A stretch of DNA of 64,000 bases from Pusillimonas minor (GTDB lineage: Bacteria > Pseudomonadota > Gammaproteobacteria > Burkholderiales > Burkholderiaceae_B). A program made the translations under genes and the position numbers. The first letter of the stretch is position 1. Each line of letters starts with the position of its first letter. The stretch covers positions 372,001 through 436,000 of the forward strand of contig NZ_JACJUU010000002.1 in assembly GCF_014237865.1 (NCBI RefSeq), written 5' to 3'. The notes beneath the pieces were generated by a model, which saw only the letters and a program-made list of their open reading frames with translations, was not told the DNA's origin and searched no databases. This document shows positions 1-8,188 of this stretch, piece after piece.

Positions 1-987
1 TGACGGCACGCAGAAAATGTCGCGCTCTTGCCAGTCGAAGCGCTTGCCATTAATGATGGAATAGCCCTGGCCCTTGGCGACCTGGTAAATGAAGCTGCCG
101 GTGTGGCGGTGTGCTTTGGTGTGCTCGCCGGGGCGCAGCATTTGCATGCTGGCGCCAATGGTTTGCATGACCGGGCCGCCGGTTTTGGGGTTGACGTAGT
201 TCATCAGTACACCGTCAAAGGGCGAGCCATCGGTAACCTTGGCGTAGCGGCTTAGCGATTCGTAGGTCGGCGCCCATTCGTACTTGAGCAAAGGCGAGTA
301 GCCATGCGACCATTTATCGTTGGCGGGCACCAGACCGGGGTTGGCCCAGGTGGCGGTGCTGTCATCGACAGGGTAGGTGACGGCTTGCTGCAAGTCGGGG
401 TGGACGGCGTAGAAGTTGGCTTCCAGCGCATTCATCAGGGGGATATCCAGCCCGTCTTGCCAGATGCAGGCGGTGCCGTCTTCCGACACGCCGTGCTCGT
501 GCCATGTGCCGTTGGGCGTCAGCACAAAGTCGTTTGCGCCCAATGTCATTTTGTGGCCGTCAACAATGGTAAAGGCGCCCTTGCCTTCCATAATAAAGCG
601 CAGTGCGCTGGCCGAGTGAGCGTGTGCCGAGGCCAGTTCGCCCGGGTGCATGACCTGCAGGCCCGAATACAACCAGCCCACCGCAGCCGCAACATCGCGA
701 CGGCCCGGGTTGTCGAGGTAAATGACCCGACGGCCGGCTTTTTCGGGCGACACCAGCGACACCGATTTCAGGACGTGTTCGCGCAGGTCTTTGAAGCGCC
801 ACAATACCGGCACCGAGCTGGATTGCGGGAACCAGGGTTCGATTTTATTGGCCACCGTCCAGAGGGCGGCCGTATTCATTTTTTCGAGCTCGTCGTAGTA
901 AGCCAGCAGTTCGGGTGTATCTTCGACGTTGGCACGACCGAGAACGTCTTCGCGGAAGTTGTTGTTCTCGCGGGCGGATGATTTCAT
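1..987 (-). CDS. gtdA: gentisate 1,2-dioxygenase, C-terminus cut by window edge
   Basis: Ring-cleaving Fe(II) dioxygenase that opens gentisate to maleylpyruvate. The open frame runs from an ATG at 987 to the window edge without a stop, giving 329 residues; family members are about 350-370, so a short C-terminal piece is missing. Two cupin domains are visible. The first has HPGELASAHAHSASALRF followed by EGKGAFTIVDG and WHEHG, with the iron-binding HxH. The second has RPGEHTKAHRHTGSFIYQV. A GAGGG Shine-Dalgarno lies about 8 bases before the ATG. It is divergent from a LysR gene that probably controls it. Salicylate or 1-hydroxy-2-naphthoate dioxygenases belong to the same family, so the exact substrate is inferred. 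Confidence 0.85.
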   Translation of the reverse strand, partial: MKSSARENNNFREDVLGRANVEDTPELLAYYDELEKMNTAALWTVANKIEPWFPQSSSVPVLWRFKDLREHVLKSVSLVSPEKAGRRVIYLDNPGRRDVAAAVGWLYSGLQVMHPGELASAHAHSASALRFIMEGKGAFTIVDGHKMTLGANDFVLTPNGTWHEHGVSEDGTACIWQDGLDIPLMNALEANFYAVHPDLQQAVTYPVDDSTATWANPGLVPANDKWSHGYSPLLKYEWAPTYESLSRYAKVTDGSPFDGVLMNYVNPKTGGPVMQTIGASMQMLRPGEHTKAHRHTGSFIYQVAKGQGYSIINGKRFDWQERDIFCVPS

Positions 988-1094
988 GGTGTGACCCTCA
1001 GAGGTTAGGATTTTATAAAATAACCATAATTTTCGAAGACTATATTCGTTTTGATCGGGGATGACAAGCCGGTCACGCTACTTCAGGACAAGAT
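988..1094. promoter_or_regulatory. divergent control region gtdA / LysR
   Basis: This 107-base, locally AT-rich gap separates two divergent start codons. It contains the perfect 12-base palindrome ATTTTATAAAAT at 1010-1021, and AT-rich sequence on to about 1050. LysR-type regulators commonly bind AT-rich dyads between themselves and their target, so this is the likely operator. I could not assign clear -35/-10 boxes. Confidence 0.45.
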
Positions 1095-2036
1095 ATGGCC
1101 ACAGACTGGACCGACCGGATCCGGCTTCGCAACCTGCGTTACTTGCTCAGCCTCGAGCAAACCCGGAACCTCAGCCATTCGGCAACGATGCTGAACACCA
1201 CGCAACCCGGCTTGTCCAAGTGGCTTAAAGAGCTGGAAGAGGATGTGGGCCTGACGTTGTTCGAGCGACATGCGCGCGGCCTGGTGCCCACGCCACACGG
1301 GCAGGTGCTGATCGAACACGCCCGACGCGTGCTCTCGCAGCTCGATCGGGCCGCCGTCGACATGATGACGCTGCGTGATGGAGTGTCGGGCCGGGTGGTC
1401 ATCGGGGCGTCAGGGGCGGCGGCATCCGTGGCCGCGCCACTGGCTATTTTGCGCATGGGCGAGCGTATGCCCGAACTGCGTGTTGACCTGGTTGAGGGCA
1501 CCATGGACCGCTTGCTGACCTTGCTGGCGCAAGGTGAGCTGGATGTGGTGATTGGGCGCACCAGCAAGCAGGTGCACGATCATATTCAGATCAGCAGCGA
1601 ACTGCTGTATGTCGAGCCGGTGGATTTGGTCGCCCGGCCGGGCCACCCCCTATTTGCCCAGAAATCGATTGGTTGGGAAGACGTTGAGCGTTACCGCTGG
1701 ATTGTCTGGCCGCGTGAAACGCCCGTGCGCAACGCCCTCGAGGCCGCGCTGGCGTCGGCCGGCAGAAAGCTGCCGAAAAATTACATTGAGTCCAACTCAG
1801 TTATCGCCAACATTACCTTGCTGACCAATAGCGATGTTATTGGCACGGCATCGCATCGCTCGACGCAAATGCTGTCCCGCCTGAACCTGATCCGAATTGT
1901 GCCCGTCGAGCTGCAAGGCTTTGGCTCGGTGTCGATGTACTGGCGAAACGACGAAATATTTCCGAACACCATCGAGCGCGCGCTGGATTGCGTGCGCGAT
2001 GTCACCCGGTATCATGAGGCGGATGAAAATGACTGA
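1095..2036 (+). CDS. LysR-family transcriptional regulator
   Basis: 313 residues, the usual size for the family. The N-terminal winged helix-turn-helix is clear (LRNLRYLLSLEQTRNLSHSA, then TQPGLSKWLKELEEDVGLTL), followed by the linker helix and a periplasmic-binding-protein-like effector domain from about residue 95 (VVIGASGAAA). The gene is divergent from the gentisate dioxygenase gene, the classical position of a LysR activator of a catabolic operon. The effector may be gentisate or a precursor, but this is inference. Its last 25 bases overlap the end of the next, convergent LysR gene. Confidence 0.9.
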   Translation: MATDWTDRIRLRNLRYLLSLEQTRNLSHSATMLNTTQPGLSKWLKELEEDVGLTLFERHARGLVPTPHGQVLIEHARRVLSQLDRAAVDMMTLRDGVSGRVVIGASGAAASVAAPLAILRMGERMPELRVDLVEGTMDRLLTLLAQGELDVVIGRTSKQVHDHIQISSELLYVEPVDLVARPGHPLFAQKSIGWEDVERYRWIVWPRETPVRNALEAALASAGRKLPKNYIESNSVIANITLLTNSDVIGTASHRSTQMLSRLNLIRIVPVELQGFGSVSMYWRNDEIFPNTIERALDCVRDVTRYHEADEND

Positions 2037-2896
2037 AGCTGCTGCAAGACCGTGTCGATAGCCGACTTGCGGTGCGCTTTGCGAACCACCGCGTGCACCT
2101 GGGTATGGATGCCGATGTCTTCGAGGGGGCAAAAGCTGAGGGTTTGGGCCCGATAGCGCCGGGTTGAGCCGGGTACGATGGCCACCCCCAGCCCGGCGCT
2201 GACCAGGCTGAGCTGGGCGGGGACTTCGGACACGGCGTGAATGACATTGGGGGTGAAACCCCGCTGAAGGCAGGCGTTATATATTTGTTGTGCAAATTTC
2301 GAGGTATCGCGACGCAGCATGATGAACCGCTCGGTGGCCAGCTGGTCGAGCGTGAGTACGGCTTGCCTGCCCAGGGCATGGCCCTGCGGCAGCGCCACCC
2401 ACAGCGGGTCGGGCCATAACGGTTCGCTGCGCAGCAGGTCGTCTTCGACGTGTTGCCTCGAGATGCTGATGTCGATACGTTGTTCCCGAAGGGCATCAAG
2501 CTGGTCGTTCGGGGCCATTTCGTTCAGTACGACATCGATGTCGGGGTAGGCGTGGGCCAGTTCGCCAATACATTGGGGTAACGGCCCTAAAAAATGCGAT
2601 CCCGACAACCCGATCTCGATGCGACCGGCCAGCCCCGAATGGATATCTTGCACACGTTGGGTGGCTTCTTTCAGCCGGGCCTGTATTACCCGGACGTCGC
2701 GCAGAAAGGCCGCACCGGCGTCGGTGAGCGACACCTTGCGGCTGTTGCGGTCGAACAGCTTGACGCCCAGCTCGGCCTCGAGCTGGGCAATTTGCGCGCT
2801 AAGTGGCGGCTGCGAAATGTGCAGGCGTTCGGCGGCGCGGGTAAAGTTAAGCTCTTCGGCCAGTGCCGTAAAGTAGCGAAGTTGTCGAAGTTCCAT
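2012..2896 (-). CDS. LysR-family transcriptional regulator (CatM/BenM-like)
   Basis: 294 residues from the ATG at 2896; an in-frame ATG at 2947 would add 17 residues (GYRPAPDPHARP and so on) that lie before the normal LysR start MELRQLRYF, so I prefer 2896. The HTH reads LNFTRAAERLHISQPPLSAQ, typical of the BenM/CatM/CbnR branch that often governs aromatic catabolism. It is divergent from the maleate isomerase gene 140 bases away and is therefore its probable regulator. It overlaps the upstream LysR gene tail to tail by 25 bases. Confidence 0.88.
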   Translation of the reverse strand: MELRQLRYFTALAEELNFTRAAERLHISQPPLSAQIAQLEAELGVKLFDRNSRKVSLTDAGAAFLRDVRVIQARLKEATQRVQDIHSGLAGRIEIGLSGSHFLGPLPQCIGELAHAYPDIDVVLNEMAPNDQLDALREQRIDISISRQHVEDDLLRSEPLWPDPLWVALPQGHALGRQAVLTLDQLATERFIMLRRDTSKFAQQIYNACLQRGFTPNVIHAVSEVPAQLSLVSAGLGVAIVPGSTRRYRAQTLSFCPLEDIGIHTQVHAVVRKAHRKSAIDTVLQQLQSFSSAS

Positions 2897-3035
2897 GCGC
2901 AGGTGCAAAGGCCTTGCGTGGGGGTCGGGGGCGGGCCTATAGCCCAAACCTGACTCTCAAGACGAAATTTGTATTGGTTTTAGTCGAAGAAATCAGCGAC
3001 TATCTTAGCGCTAACTCATTTAAAAGGTGTGTTTT

Positions 3036-3791
3036 ATGTCTCGCATTTATCGTATTGGCCAAATCGTCCCCAGTTCCAACACCACCATGGAAACTGAGAT
3101 CCCGCTCATGTTGCTTAGCCGCGCGGCCCAGTTCCCCGAAGAACGCTTCACGTTCCACTCAAGCCGTATGCGCATGAAGAAAGTGACCAAAGACGAACTC
3201 GCCGCCATGGACAAAGACTCCGACCGTTGCGCGCTCGAGCTGTCAGATGCGCAGGTCGACGTGCTGGGTTACGCCTGCCTGGTCGCCATCATGAGCATGG
3301 GCAAGGGCTACCACCGCGAATCGGAAAAGCGCCTGCACCAGGTTACCGTCGACAACGGCAATCCTGCGCCCGTCATTTCCAGCGCCGGTGCCTTGGTCGA
3401 GGGCTTGCACACCATGGGCGCCAAAAAGGTCTCTATCCTGACGCCCTACATGAAGCCCCTGACTCAGCTCGTGGTCGATTACATCGAAAGCGAAGGCATC
3501 GAAGTGCTTGACGCCGTTTCGCTCGAAATCCCCGACAACCTCGAAGTTGGCCGTCAAAACCCGCTGGCCCCTGCCGAGCACATCAAACGCGTCAATACCG
3601 CCAATGCCGACGCCGTCGTGTTGTCGGCCTGCGTGCAAATGCCCTCGTTCCAGTCGGTACAGCAAGTCGAGAACAGCCTGGGCCTGCCGGTCACCACCGC
3701 CGCCATCAGCACGGTTTACCAAATGCTTAAGGCCCTGGGCCTCGAGCGCAAAGTAGAAAACGCAGGCAGCCTGCTGTCGGGTCGTTTCTAG
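3036..3791 (+). CDS. maiA: maleate cis-trans isomerase
   Basis: 251 residues, Asp/Glu racemase superfamily, converting maleate to fumarate without a cofactor. The N-terminus YRIGQIVPSSNTTMETEIP and the segment FPEERFTFHSSRMRM are strongly characteristic of maleate isomerases (MaiA/NicE). The two catalytic cysteines are in place: C81 (GYACLVAI) and C199 (LSACVQMPS). I chose the ATG at 3036, preceded by AAAAGG 8 bases upstream; a GTG at 3027 is in frame but overlaps that site. The enzyme is known from nicotinate degradation and from routes yielding maleate. Beside gentisate dioxygenase it fits a path in which maleylpyruvate is hydrolysed to maleate and pyruvate. Confidence 0.88.
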   Translation: MSRIYRIGQIVPSSNTTMETEIPLMLLSRAAQFPEERFTFHSSRMRMKKVTKDELAAMDKDSDRCALELSDAQVDVLGYACLVAIMSMGKGYHRESEKRLHQVTVDNGNPAPVISSAGALVEGLHTMGAKKVSILTPYMKPLTQLVVDYIESEGIEVLDAVSLEIPDNLEVGRQNPLAPAEHIKRVNTANADAVVLSACVQMPSFQSVQQVENSLGLPVTTAAISTVYQMLKALGLERKVENAGSLLSGRF

Positions 3792-4099
3792 GCTGTTGCA
3801 AATTAGCGCTTATATCAACAACTTGCGTATAAAACGTCTTGCTTTAATTGACAAGGCGTTTTATACTAGAAAACTTGCTGGCTAATGGCTGGCAAACCCC
3901 CATTAGTAGTACCAGGCTTAAAGCTGCCTGCGAAGTTGGGTGTTTACCTTAAACGGTAAATGGCAATAACCGGTAGCTTTGGCAATTTAGGCAGATTTCA
4001 ACCCAGGGCTTGGCAACAAGCCTGACGGGACCAAAACTGGTCAGGCGTTTTACCAATGGTTGGTAAGGCAGGCTTGGCTAAGTTGGCACAGGAAAAATC
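3792..4099 (+). promoter_or_regulatory. promoter and structured leader of the spc ribosomal operon
   Basis: This 308-base gap has no gene. A promoter is readable: -35 TTGCTT at 3839-3844, a 17-base spacer, and -10 TATACT at 3862-3867, predicting transcription from about 3874 and a leader of about 225 bases before rplN. A 15-base inverted repeat with one mismatch (3827-3841 with 3852-3866) spans the promoter. Within the leader, three hairpins can be drawn: 3943-3960 (6-bp stem), 4020-4046 (GCCTGAC/GTCAGGC) and 4050-4066 (TTACCAA/TTGGTAA, 3-base loop). The last lies 34 bases before the rplN ATG. Confidence 0.65.
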
Positions 4100-4468
4100 A
4101 TGATACAAATGCAGACCACGCTGGACGTGGCCGATAACACAGGTGCACGCTCTGTCATGTGCATTAAGGTGTTGGGCGGCTCCAAGCGCCGTTATGCCGC
4201 TATCGGCGACGTTATCAAAGTTAGCGTCAAAGAAGCCGCACCGCGCGGACGCGTCAAAAAAGGCGAAATTTACAACGCTGTGGTAGTTCGCACTGCCAAA
4301 GGCGTACGCCGTAAAGACGGCTCGTTGATCAAGTTCGGCGGCAACGCCGCAGTTTTGCTCAATGCCAAACTGGAACCCATCGGCACCCGCATCTTCGGAC
4401 CTGTTACGCGCGAATTGCGTACAGAGAAGTTCATGAAGATCGTGTCCTTGGCCCCAGAAGTGCTGTAA
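4100..4468 (+). CDS. rplN: 50S ribosomal protein L14
   Basis: 122 residues, full length and colinear with bacterial L14 ([20 protein letters not shown] at the start, [23 protein letters not shown] region at the end). L14 sits at the 30S interface, contacts 16S rRNA helix 14 and L19, and is the target of the silencing factor RsfS. It is the first gene of the spc operon and directly follows the promoter and leader described upstream. Only 9 bases separate it from rplX. Confidence 0.98.
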   Translation: MIQMQTTLDVADNTGARSVMCIKVLGGSKRRYAAIGDVIKVSVKEAAPRGRVKKGEIYNAVVVRTAKGVRRKDGSLIKFGGNAAVLLNAKLEPIGTRIFGPVTRELRTEKFMKIVSLAPEVL

Positions 4469-4477
4469 GGAGCGACC

Positions 4478-4798
4478 ATGGAAAAGATCCGTAAAGGCGA
4501 CGAAGTCATTGTGTTGACCGGTCGCGACAAAAAGCGCCGCGGCACCGTGCTGCAGCGCGTCGATGCCGACCACGTGCTGGTCGAAGGCATCAATGTTGTT
4601 AAAAAACACGTCAAACCCAACCCCATGGCGGGTTCGCAGGGTGGCATCATCGACAAAACCATGCCCATTCATATCTCGAATGTTGCGTTGTTCAACCCCG
4701 AGACCGGCAAAGCCGACCGCGTGGGTGTCAAAGAAGTCGATGGCCGCAAAGTTCGTATTTTTCGTTCCAGCGGCGCTGTCGTTGGCGCTAAAGCGTAA
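4478..4798 (+). CDS. rplX: 50S ribosomal protein L24
   Basis: 106 residues with the KOW motif near the N-terminus ([20 protein letters not shown]) and the family segment [18 protein letters not shown]24 is an assembly initiator that binds the 5' domain of 23S rRNA and lines the polypeptide exit. A good ribosome site (TAAGGAG) overlaps the end of rplN. Standard spc order, next gene rplE after 11 bases. Confidence 0.98.
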   Translation: MEKIRKGDEVIVLTGRDKKRRGTVLQRVDADHVLVEGINVVKKHVKPNPMAGSQGGIIDKTMPIHISNVALFNPETGKADRVGVKEVDGRKVRIFRSSGAVVGAKA

Positions 4799-4809
4799 GG
4801 GGCGACAAA

Positions 4810-5349
4810 ATGGCTCGTTTACAAGAGTTTTACCGTAGCAAGGTCGTAGCCGACCTGCAGGCCAAATTTGGCTACAAAAGTATCATGGAAGTGCCGCGCA
4901 TCACCAAGATTACCCTGAACATGGGTGTCTCGGAAGCTGTGGCTGACAAAAAGGTTATTGAAAACGCCGTTGCCGATCTCACCAAGATCGCCGGTCAAAA
5001 GCCTGTTGTCACCAAAACACGCAAGGCTATCGCGGGCTTCAAAATCCGTGAAAACTACCCCATTGGTTGCATGGTCACCCTGCGTGGTCAGCGCATGTAC
5101 GAATTCCTCGATCGTCTGGTTACCGTGGCTTTGCCGCGCGTACGCGACTTCCGTGGTATTTCGGGTCGCGCCTTCGACGGCCGGGGTAACTACAACGTCG
5201 GGGTGAAAGAGCAAATCATTTTCCCCGAAATCGAATACGACAAAATCGACGCAGTTCGTGGTCTGAACATCAGCATCACTACTACTGCCCAGACTGACGA
5301 CGAAGCCAAAGCGCTGCTTACAGCCTTCAGCTTCCCGTTCCGCAATTAA
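4810..5349 (+). CDS. rplE: 50S ribosomal protein L5
   Basis: 179 residues, full length. It carries the L5 signatures [14 protein letters not shown]-like (here [17 protein letters not shown]) and [10 protein letters not shown], ending in [12 protein letters not shown]5 binds 5S rRNA together with L18 and contacts the P-site tRNA. In E. coli the S8 repressor binds the mRNA around the start of this gene; whether that site is conserved here cannot be judged by eye. Confidence 0.98.
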   Translation: MARLQEFYRSKVVADLQAKFGYKSIMEVPRITKITLNMGVSEAVADKKVIENAVADLTKIAGQKPVVTKTRKAIAGFKIRENYPIGCMVTLRGQRMYEFLDRLVTVALPRVRDFRGISGRAFDGRGNYNVGVKEQIIFPEIEYDKIDAVRGLNISITTTAQTDDEAKALLTAFSFPFRN

Positions 5350-5360
5350 GGGGCGATGAC

Positions 5361-5666
5361 GTGGCTAAACTTTCACTGATTAATCGCGACATTAAACGCG
5401 CCAAGCTGGCCGAAAAATTCGCTGCCAAGCGTGCGGCACTCAAAGCCATCATCGACGACCAGTCGAAAACTGACGAAGAGCGCTATCAGGCACGTTTGCA
5501 ACTGCAAAAACTTCCTCGCAACTCGAGCCCGAGTCGTCAGCGCAACCGTTGTGTTGTTACTGGCCGTCCTCGTGGTGTTTTTGCCAAGTTCGGGCTCACC
5601 CGTCACAAGCTGCGCGAAATGGCGCTGCGTGGCGAAGTGCCTGGCATGACTAAAGCTAGCTGGTAG
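5361..5666 (+). CDS. rpsN: 30S ribosomal protein S14
   Basis: 101 residues beginning at a GTG (5361), 11 bases after rplE; no better ATG exists in frame. This is the long form without the CxxC zinc ribbon, as in most proteobacteria, with the conserved [19 protein letters not shown] segment. S14 sits in the 30S head next to S3 and S10. Confidence 0.97.
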   Translation: MAKLSLINRDIKRAKLAEKFAAKRAALKAIIDDQSKTDEERYQARLQLQKLPRNSSPSRQRNRCVVTGRPRGVFAKFGLTRHKLREMALRGEVPGMTKASW

Positions 5667-5677
5667 GAGAAAACACC

Positions 5678-6073
5678 ATGAGCATGAGCGATCCCATCGC
5701 CGACATGTTGACCCGCGTTCGTAACGCGCAAATGGTCAACAAAACGTCGGTAACCATGCCCTCCTCGAAGCTGAAGGTAGCTATTGCTGCCGTGCTGAAA
5801 GACGAAGGCTACATCGACAGTTTCCAGGTCACCGGTGACCAGGCCAAGCCTGTTCTCGAAATCGGCCTTAAATACTACGCCGGTCGCCCGGTTATCGAAC
5901 GCATCGAGCGCGTATCGCGCCCCGGTCTGCGTATCTACAAAGGTCGCAGCGCAATTCCTCAGGTCATGAACGGCCTGGGCGTTGCCATCGTTTCGACCCC
6001 CCGTGGCGTCATGACCGACCGCAAAGCACGCGCTGCGGGCGTTGGCGGCGAAGTACTTTGCTACGTAGCATAA
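5678..6073 (+). CDS. rpsH: 30S ribosomal protein S8
   Basis: 131 residues. The start [18 protein letters not shown] and the ending [17 protein letters not shown]-like segment (here [21 protein letters not shown]) identify S8. It is a primary 16S rRNA binder of the central domain and, in enterobacteria, the autogenous repressor of the spc operon. A second ATG two codons in (5684) could also serve as start. Preceded by GGAGA. Confidence 0.98.
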   Translation: MSMSDPIADMLTRVRNAQMVNKTSVTMPSSKLKVAIAAVLKDEGYIDSFQVTGDQAKPVLEIGLKYYAGRPVIERIERVSRPGLRIYKGRSAIPQVMNGLGVAIVSTPRGVMTDRKARAAGVGGEVLCYVA

Positions 6074-6083
6074 GGGGAATCAT

Positions 6084-6617
6084 ATGTCACGTATTGCAAA
6101 ATATCCTGTTCAGCTGCCTAAGGGCGTTGAAACAACTATCAATCCCGACCAAATCATCGTTAAAGGTCCTTTGGGCACACTGTCCCAGGCCCTTACCGGC
6201 GACGTCAAGGTCGAACTCGAAGACGGCAAACTTTCATTTGCAGTGGCTAACGACTCGCGTCACGCCAAAGCAATGTCGGGTACGGTTCGCGCACTGGTGG
6301 CCAACATGGTTACCGGCGTGAGCACCGGCTTCGAGCGCAAACTGAACCTGGTTGGCGTGGGTTTCCGCGCCCAGGCTCAGGGTACCGCGCTCAAACTGCA
6401 ACTCGGTTTCTCGCACGACATCGTTCACGAAGTACCCGAAGGCATTAAAGTCGAATGCCCGACCCCGACCGAAATCGTGGTCAAGGGTGCAAACAAACAA
6501 GTCGTTGGCCAGGTAGCTGCCGAAATCCGTGCGTATCGCGAACCCGAACCCTACAAGGGCAAAGGCGTGCGTTACTCGGATGAAACAGTCATCCTCAAAG
6601 AAGCCAAGAAGAAATAA
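6084..6617 (+). CDS. rplF: 50S ribosomal protein L6
   Basis: 177 residues with the duplicated L6 fold. Signatures are [16 protein letters not shown] at the start, [11 protein letters not shown] in the middle and [15 protein letters not shown] near the end. L6 lies beside the sarcin-ricin loop and L10/L12 stalk base. Ten bases after rpsH, with an AAGGGG ribosome site. Confidence 0.98.
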   Translation: MSRIAKYPVQLPKGVETTINPDQIIVKGPLGTLSQALTGDVKVELEDGKLSFAVANDSRHAKAMSGTVRALVANMVTGVSTGFERKLNLVGVGFRAQAQGTALKLQLGFSHDIVHEVPEGIKVECPTPTEIVVKGANKQVVGQVAAEIRAYREPEPYKGKGVRYSDETVILKEAKKK

Positions 6618-6638
6618 GCGCGTAGGCAAGGAAGAATT

Positions 6639-6992
6639 ATGGACAAAAGAATCTCCCGTTTGCGTCGTGCGGTTGCCACTCGCCGGAAAATCGCCGAACT
6701 GCGCGTTAATCGCCTGGCGGTGCACCGTTCGAACTCGCACATTTACGCCAACATTATTTCGCCGGAAGGTGACCGCGTTCTGGTCAGCGCCTCGACGCTC
6801 GAACCAGAAGTCCGCAAAGAACTGGCTAACGGCGGCAACGTCGAAGCAGCCACTCTGGTGGGCAAGCGTGTCGCCGAGAAAGCAAAAGCAGCTGGTATCG
6901 AACAAGTTGCTTTCGACCGCTCGGGCTTCCGTTATCATGGCCGCGTCAAAGCGTTGGCCGACGCCGCGCGTGAAGCCGGCCTGAAATTCTAA
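6639..6992 (+). CDS. rplR: 50S ribosomal protein L18
   Basis: 117 residues, basic N-terminus ([17 protein letters not shown]) followed by the 5S rRNA-binding domain, with [17 protein letters not shown] and [21 protein letters not shown]18 delivers 5S rRNA into the central protuberance together with L5. Standard position between rplF and rpsE. Confidence 0.98.
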   Translation: MDKRISRLRRAVATRRKIAELRVNRLAVHRSNSHIYANIISPEGDRVLVSASTLEPEVRKELANGGNVEAATLVGKRVAEKAKAAGIEQVAFDRSGFRYHGRVKALADAAREAGLKF

Positions 6993-7007
6993 GCAAGGAA
7001 TTGTCAA

Positions 7008-7529
7008 ATGGCTAAAGCACAAGGCAAGCATACCGCCGACAAAGAAAATGACGACGGCATGCGTGAAAAAATGATTGCGGTCAACCGCGTCAGCAAAGTG
7101 GTCAAGGGTGGTCGCACCATGAGCTTTGCAGCGCTGACCGTTGTTGGTGATGGCGATGGCCGCATCGGCATGGGTAAGGGCAAAGCCCGCGAAGTTCCCG
7201 TTGCCGTTCAAAAGGCTATGGAACAGGCCCGTCGCGGCCTGTACAAAGTACCGCTTAAAAACGGCACTTTGCACCACACCGTTGTAGGTAAGCACGGTGC
7301 GTCTACCGTTCTCATTTCGCCTGCCGCAGAAGGTACCGGTGTTATCGCCGGCGGCCCAATGCGCGCTATCTTCGAAGTGATGGGTGTTCGCAACGTTGTG
7401 GCCAAGAGCCTCGGCTCCAGCAACCCGTACAACCTGGTTCGCGCCACGTTGAACGGTCTGCAAGCCTGCTCGACACCTTCCGACATCGCTGCCAAGCGTG
7501 GCAAGTCGGTTGAAGATATTCTGGGGTAA
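7008..7529 (+). CDS. rpsE: 30S ribosomal protein S5
   Basis: 173 residues: N-terminal double-stranded-RNA-binding-like domain ([41 protein letters not shown]) and C-terminal S5 domain ([20 protein letters not shown]). S5 helps shape mRNA entry and decoding fidelity; the loop around [10 protein letters not shown] is where spectinomycin-resistance changes occur in other bacteria, and nothing unusual is seen there. Confidence 0.98.
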   Translation: MAKAQGKHTADKENDDGMREKMIAVNRVSKVVKGGRTMSFAALTVVGDGDGRIGMGKGKAREVPVAVQKAMEQARRGLYKVPLKNGTLHHTVVGKHGASTVLISPAAEGTGVIAGGPMRAIFEVMGVRNVVAKSLGSSNPYNLVRATLNGLQACSTPSDIAAKRGKSVEDILG

Positions 7530-7532
7530 GTC

Positions 7533-7721
7533 ATGACGACACAGAAACAAATCAAAGTAACGCTCGTGCGCTCGGTTATTGGCACCAAGCAGTCTCACCG
7601 CGAAACCGTTCGCGGCCTGGGTCTGCGTCGTGTCAACAGCAGCAGCGTGCTGGTCGACACCCCCGAGGTCCGTGGGATGATCCGCAAAGTGGATTACCTC
7701 GTGACTGTCTCGGAAGCCTGA
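7533..7721 (+). CDS. rpmD: 50S ribosomal protein L30
   Basis: 62 residues, single short L30 domain ([40 protein letters not shown]). It follows rpsE with only three bases between stop and start, so translation is probably coupled. Full length for bacterial L30. Confidence 0.97.
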   Translation: MTTQKQIKVTLVRSVIGTKQSHRETVRGLGLRRVNSSSVLVDTPEVRGMIRKVDYLVTVSEA

Positions 7722-7732
7722 AAGGAATCGAG

Positions 7733-8176
7733 ATGTCAGAAACACAATTGAATACGTTGCAACCTGCTCCTGGTAGCAAGCATGCCAAGCGCCGCGTAGG
7801 CCGTGGCATTGGCTCGGGCCTGGGTAAAACAGGTGGTCGTGGTCACAAAGGTCAAAAATCGCGTTCGGGCGGCTTTCATAAAGTCGGCTTCGAAGGCGGC
7901 CAAATGCCTTTGTACCGTCGTTTGCCCAAGCGTGGTTTCACGCCGCTTGGCCGTCACCTGCACGCCGAAGTCCGTTTGTCCGAGCTGCAAAGCCTGCCCG
8001 TCGACGACATCGACGTCCAGGTTCTGAAGCAAGCTGGTGTGATTGGCCAAGGCGTTCGTTACGTCAAAGTCATCAAGTCGGGCGAACTCTCCCGCAAAGT
8101 CACACTCAAGGGCGTTTCGGCGACAGTGGGTGCTCGTGCCGCTATCGAAGCGGCCGGCGGTTCGCTGGCTGAATAA
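7733..8176 (+). CDS. rplO: 50S ribosomal protein L15
   Basis: 147 residues. The glycine- and basic-rich N-terminal extension ([28 protein letters not shown]) that threads into 23S rRNA is intact, followed by the globular domain ending in [13 protein letters not shown]15 is a late-assembly protein. AAGGAA ribosome site; secY follows after 12 bases. Confidence 0.98.
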   Translation: MSETQLNTLQPAPGSKHAKRRVGRGIGSGLGKTGGRGHKGQKSRSGGFHKVGFEGGQMPLYRRLPKRGFTPLGRHLHAEVRLSELQSLPVDDIDVQVLKQAGVIGQGVRYVKVIKSGELSRKVTLKGVSATVGARAAIEAAGGSLAE

Positions 8177-8188
8177 AAGGGGTAACGG

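Noticed and set aside
3848-3876. Alternative spc promoter using the perfect TTGACA at 3848-3853
   Set aside because: At 17-base spacing the -10 would be AAACTT, while the good TATACT is only 8 bases away; TTGCTT with TATACT at 17 bases fits better.
6234-7745. 503-codon open frame on the minus strand across rplF-rpmD
   Set aside because: It is antisense to five well-identified ribosomal genes, has no recognisable domain, and reflects the codon bias of the real genes.
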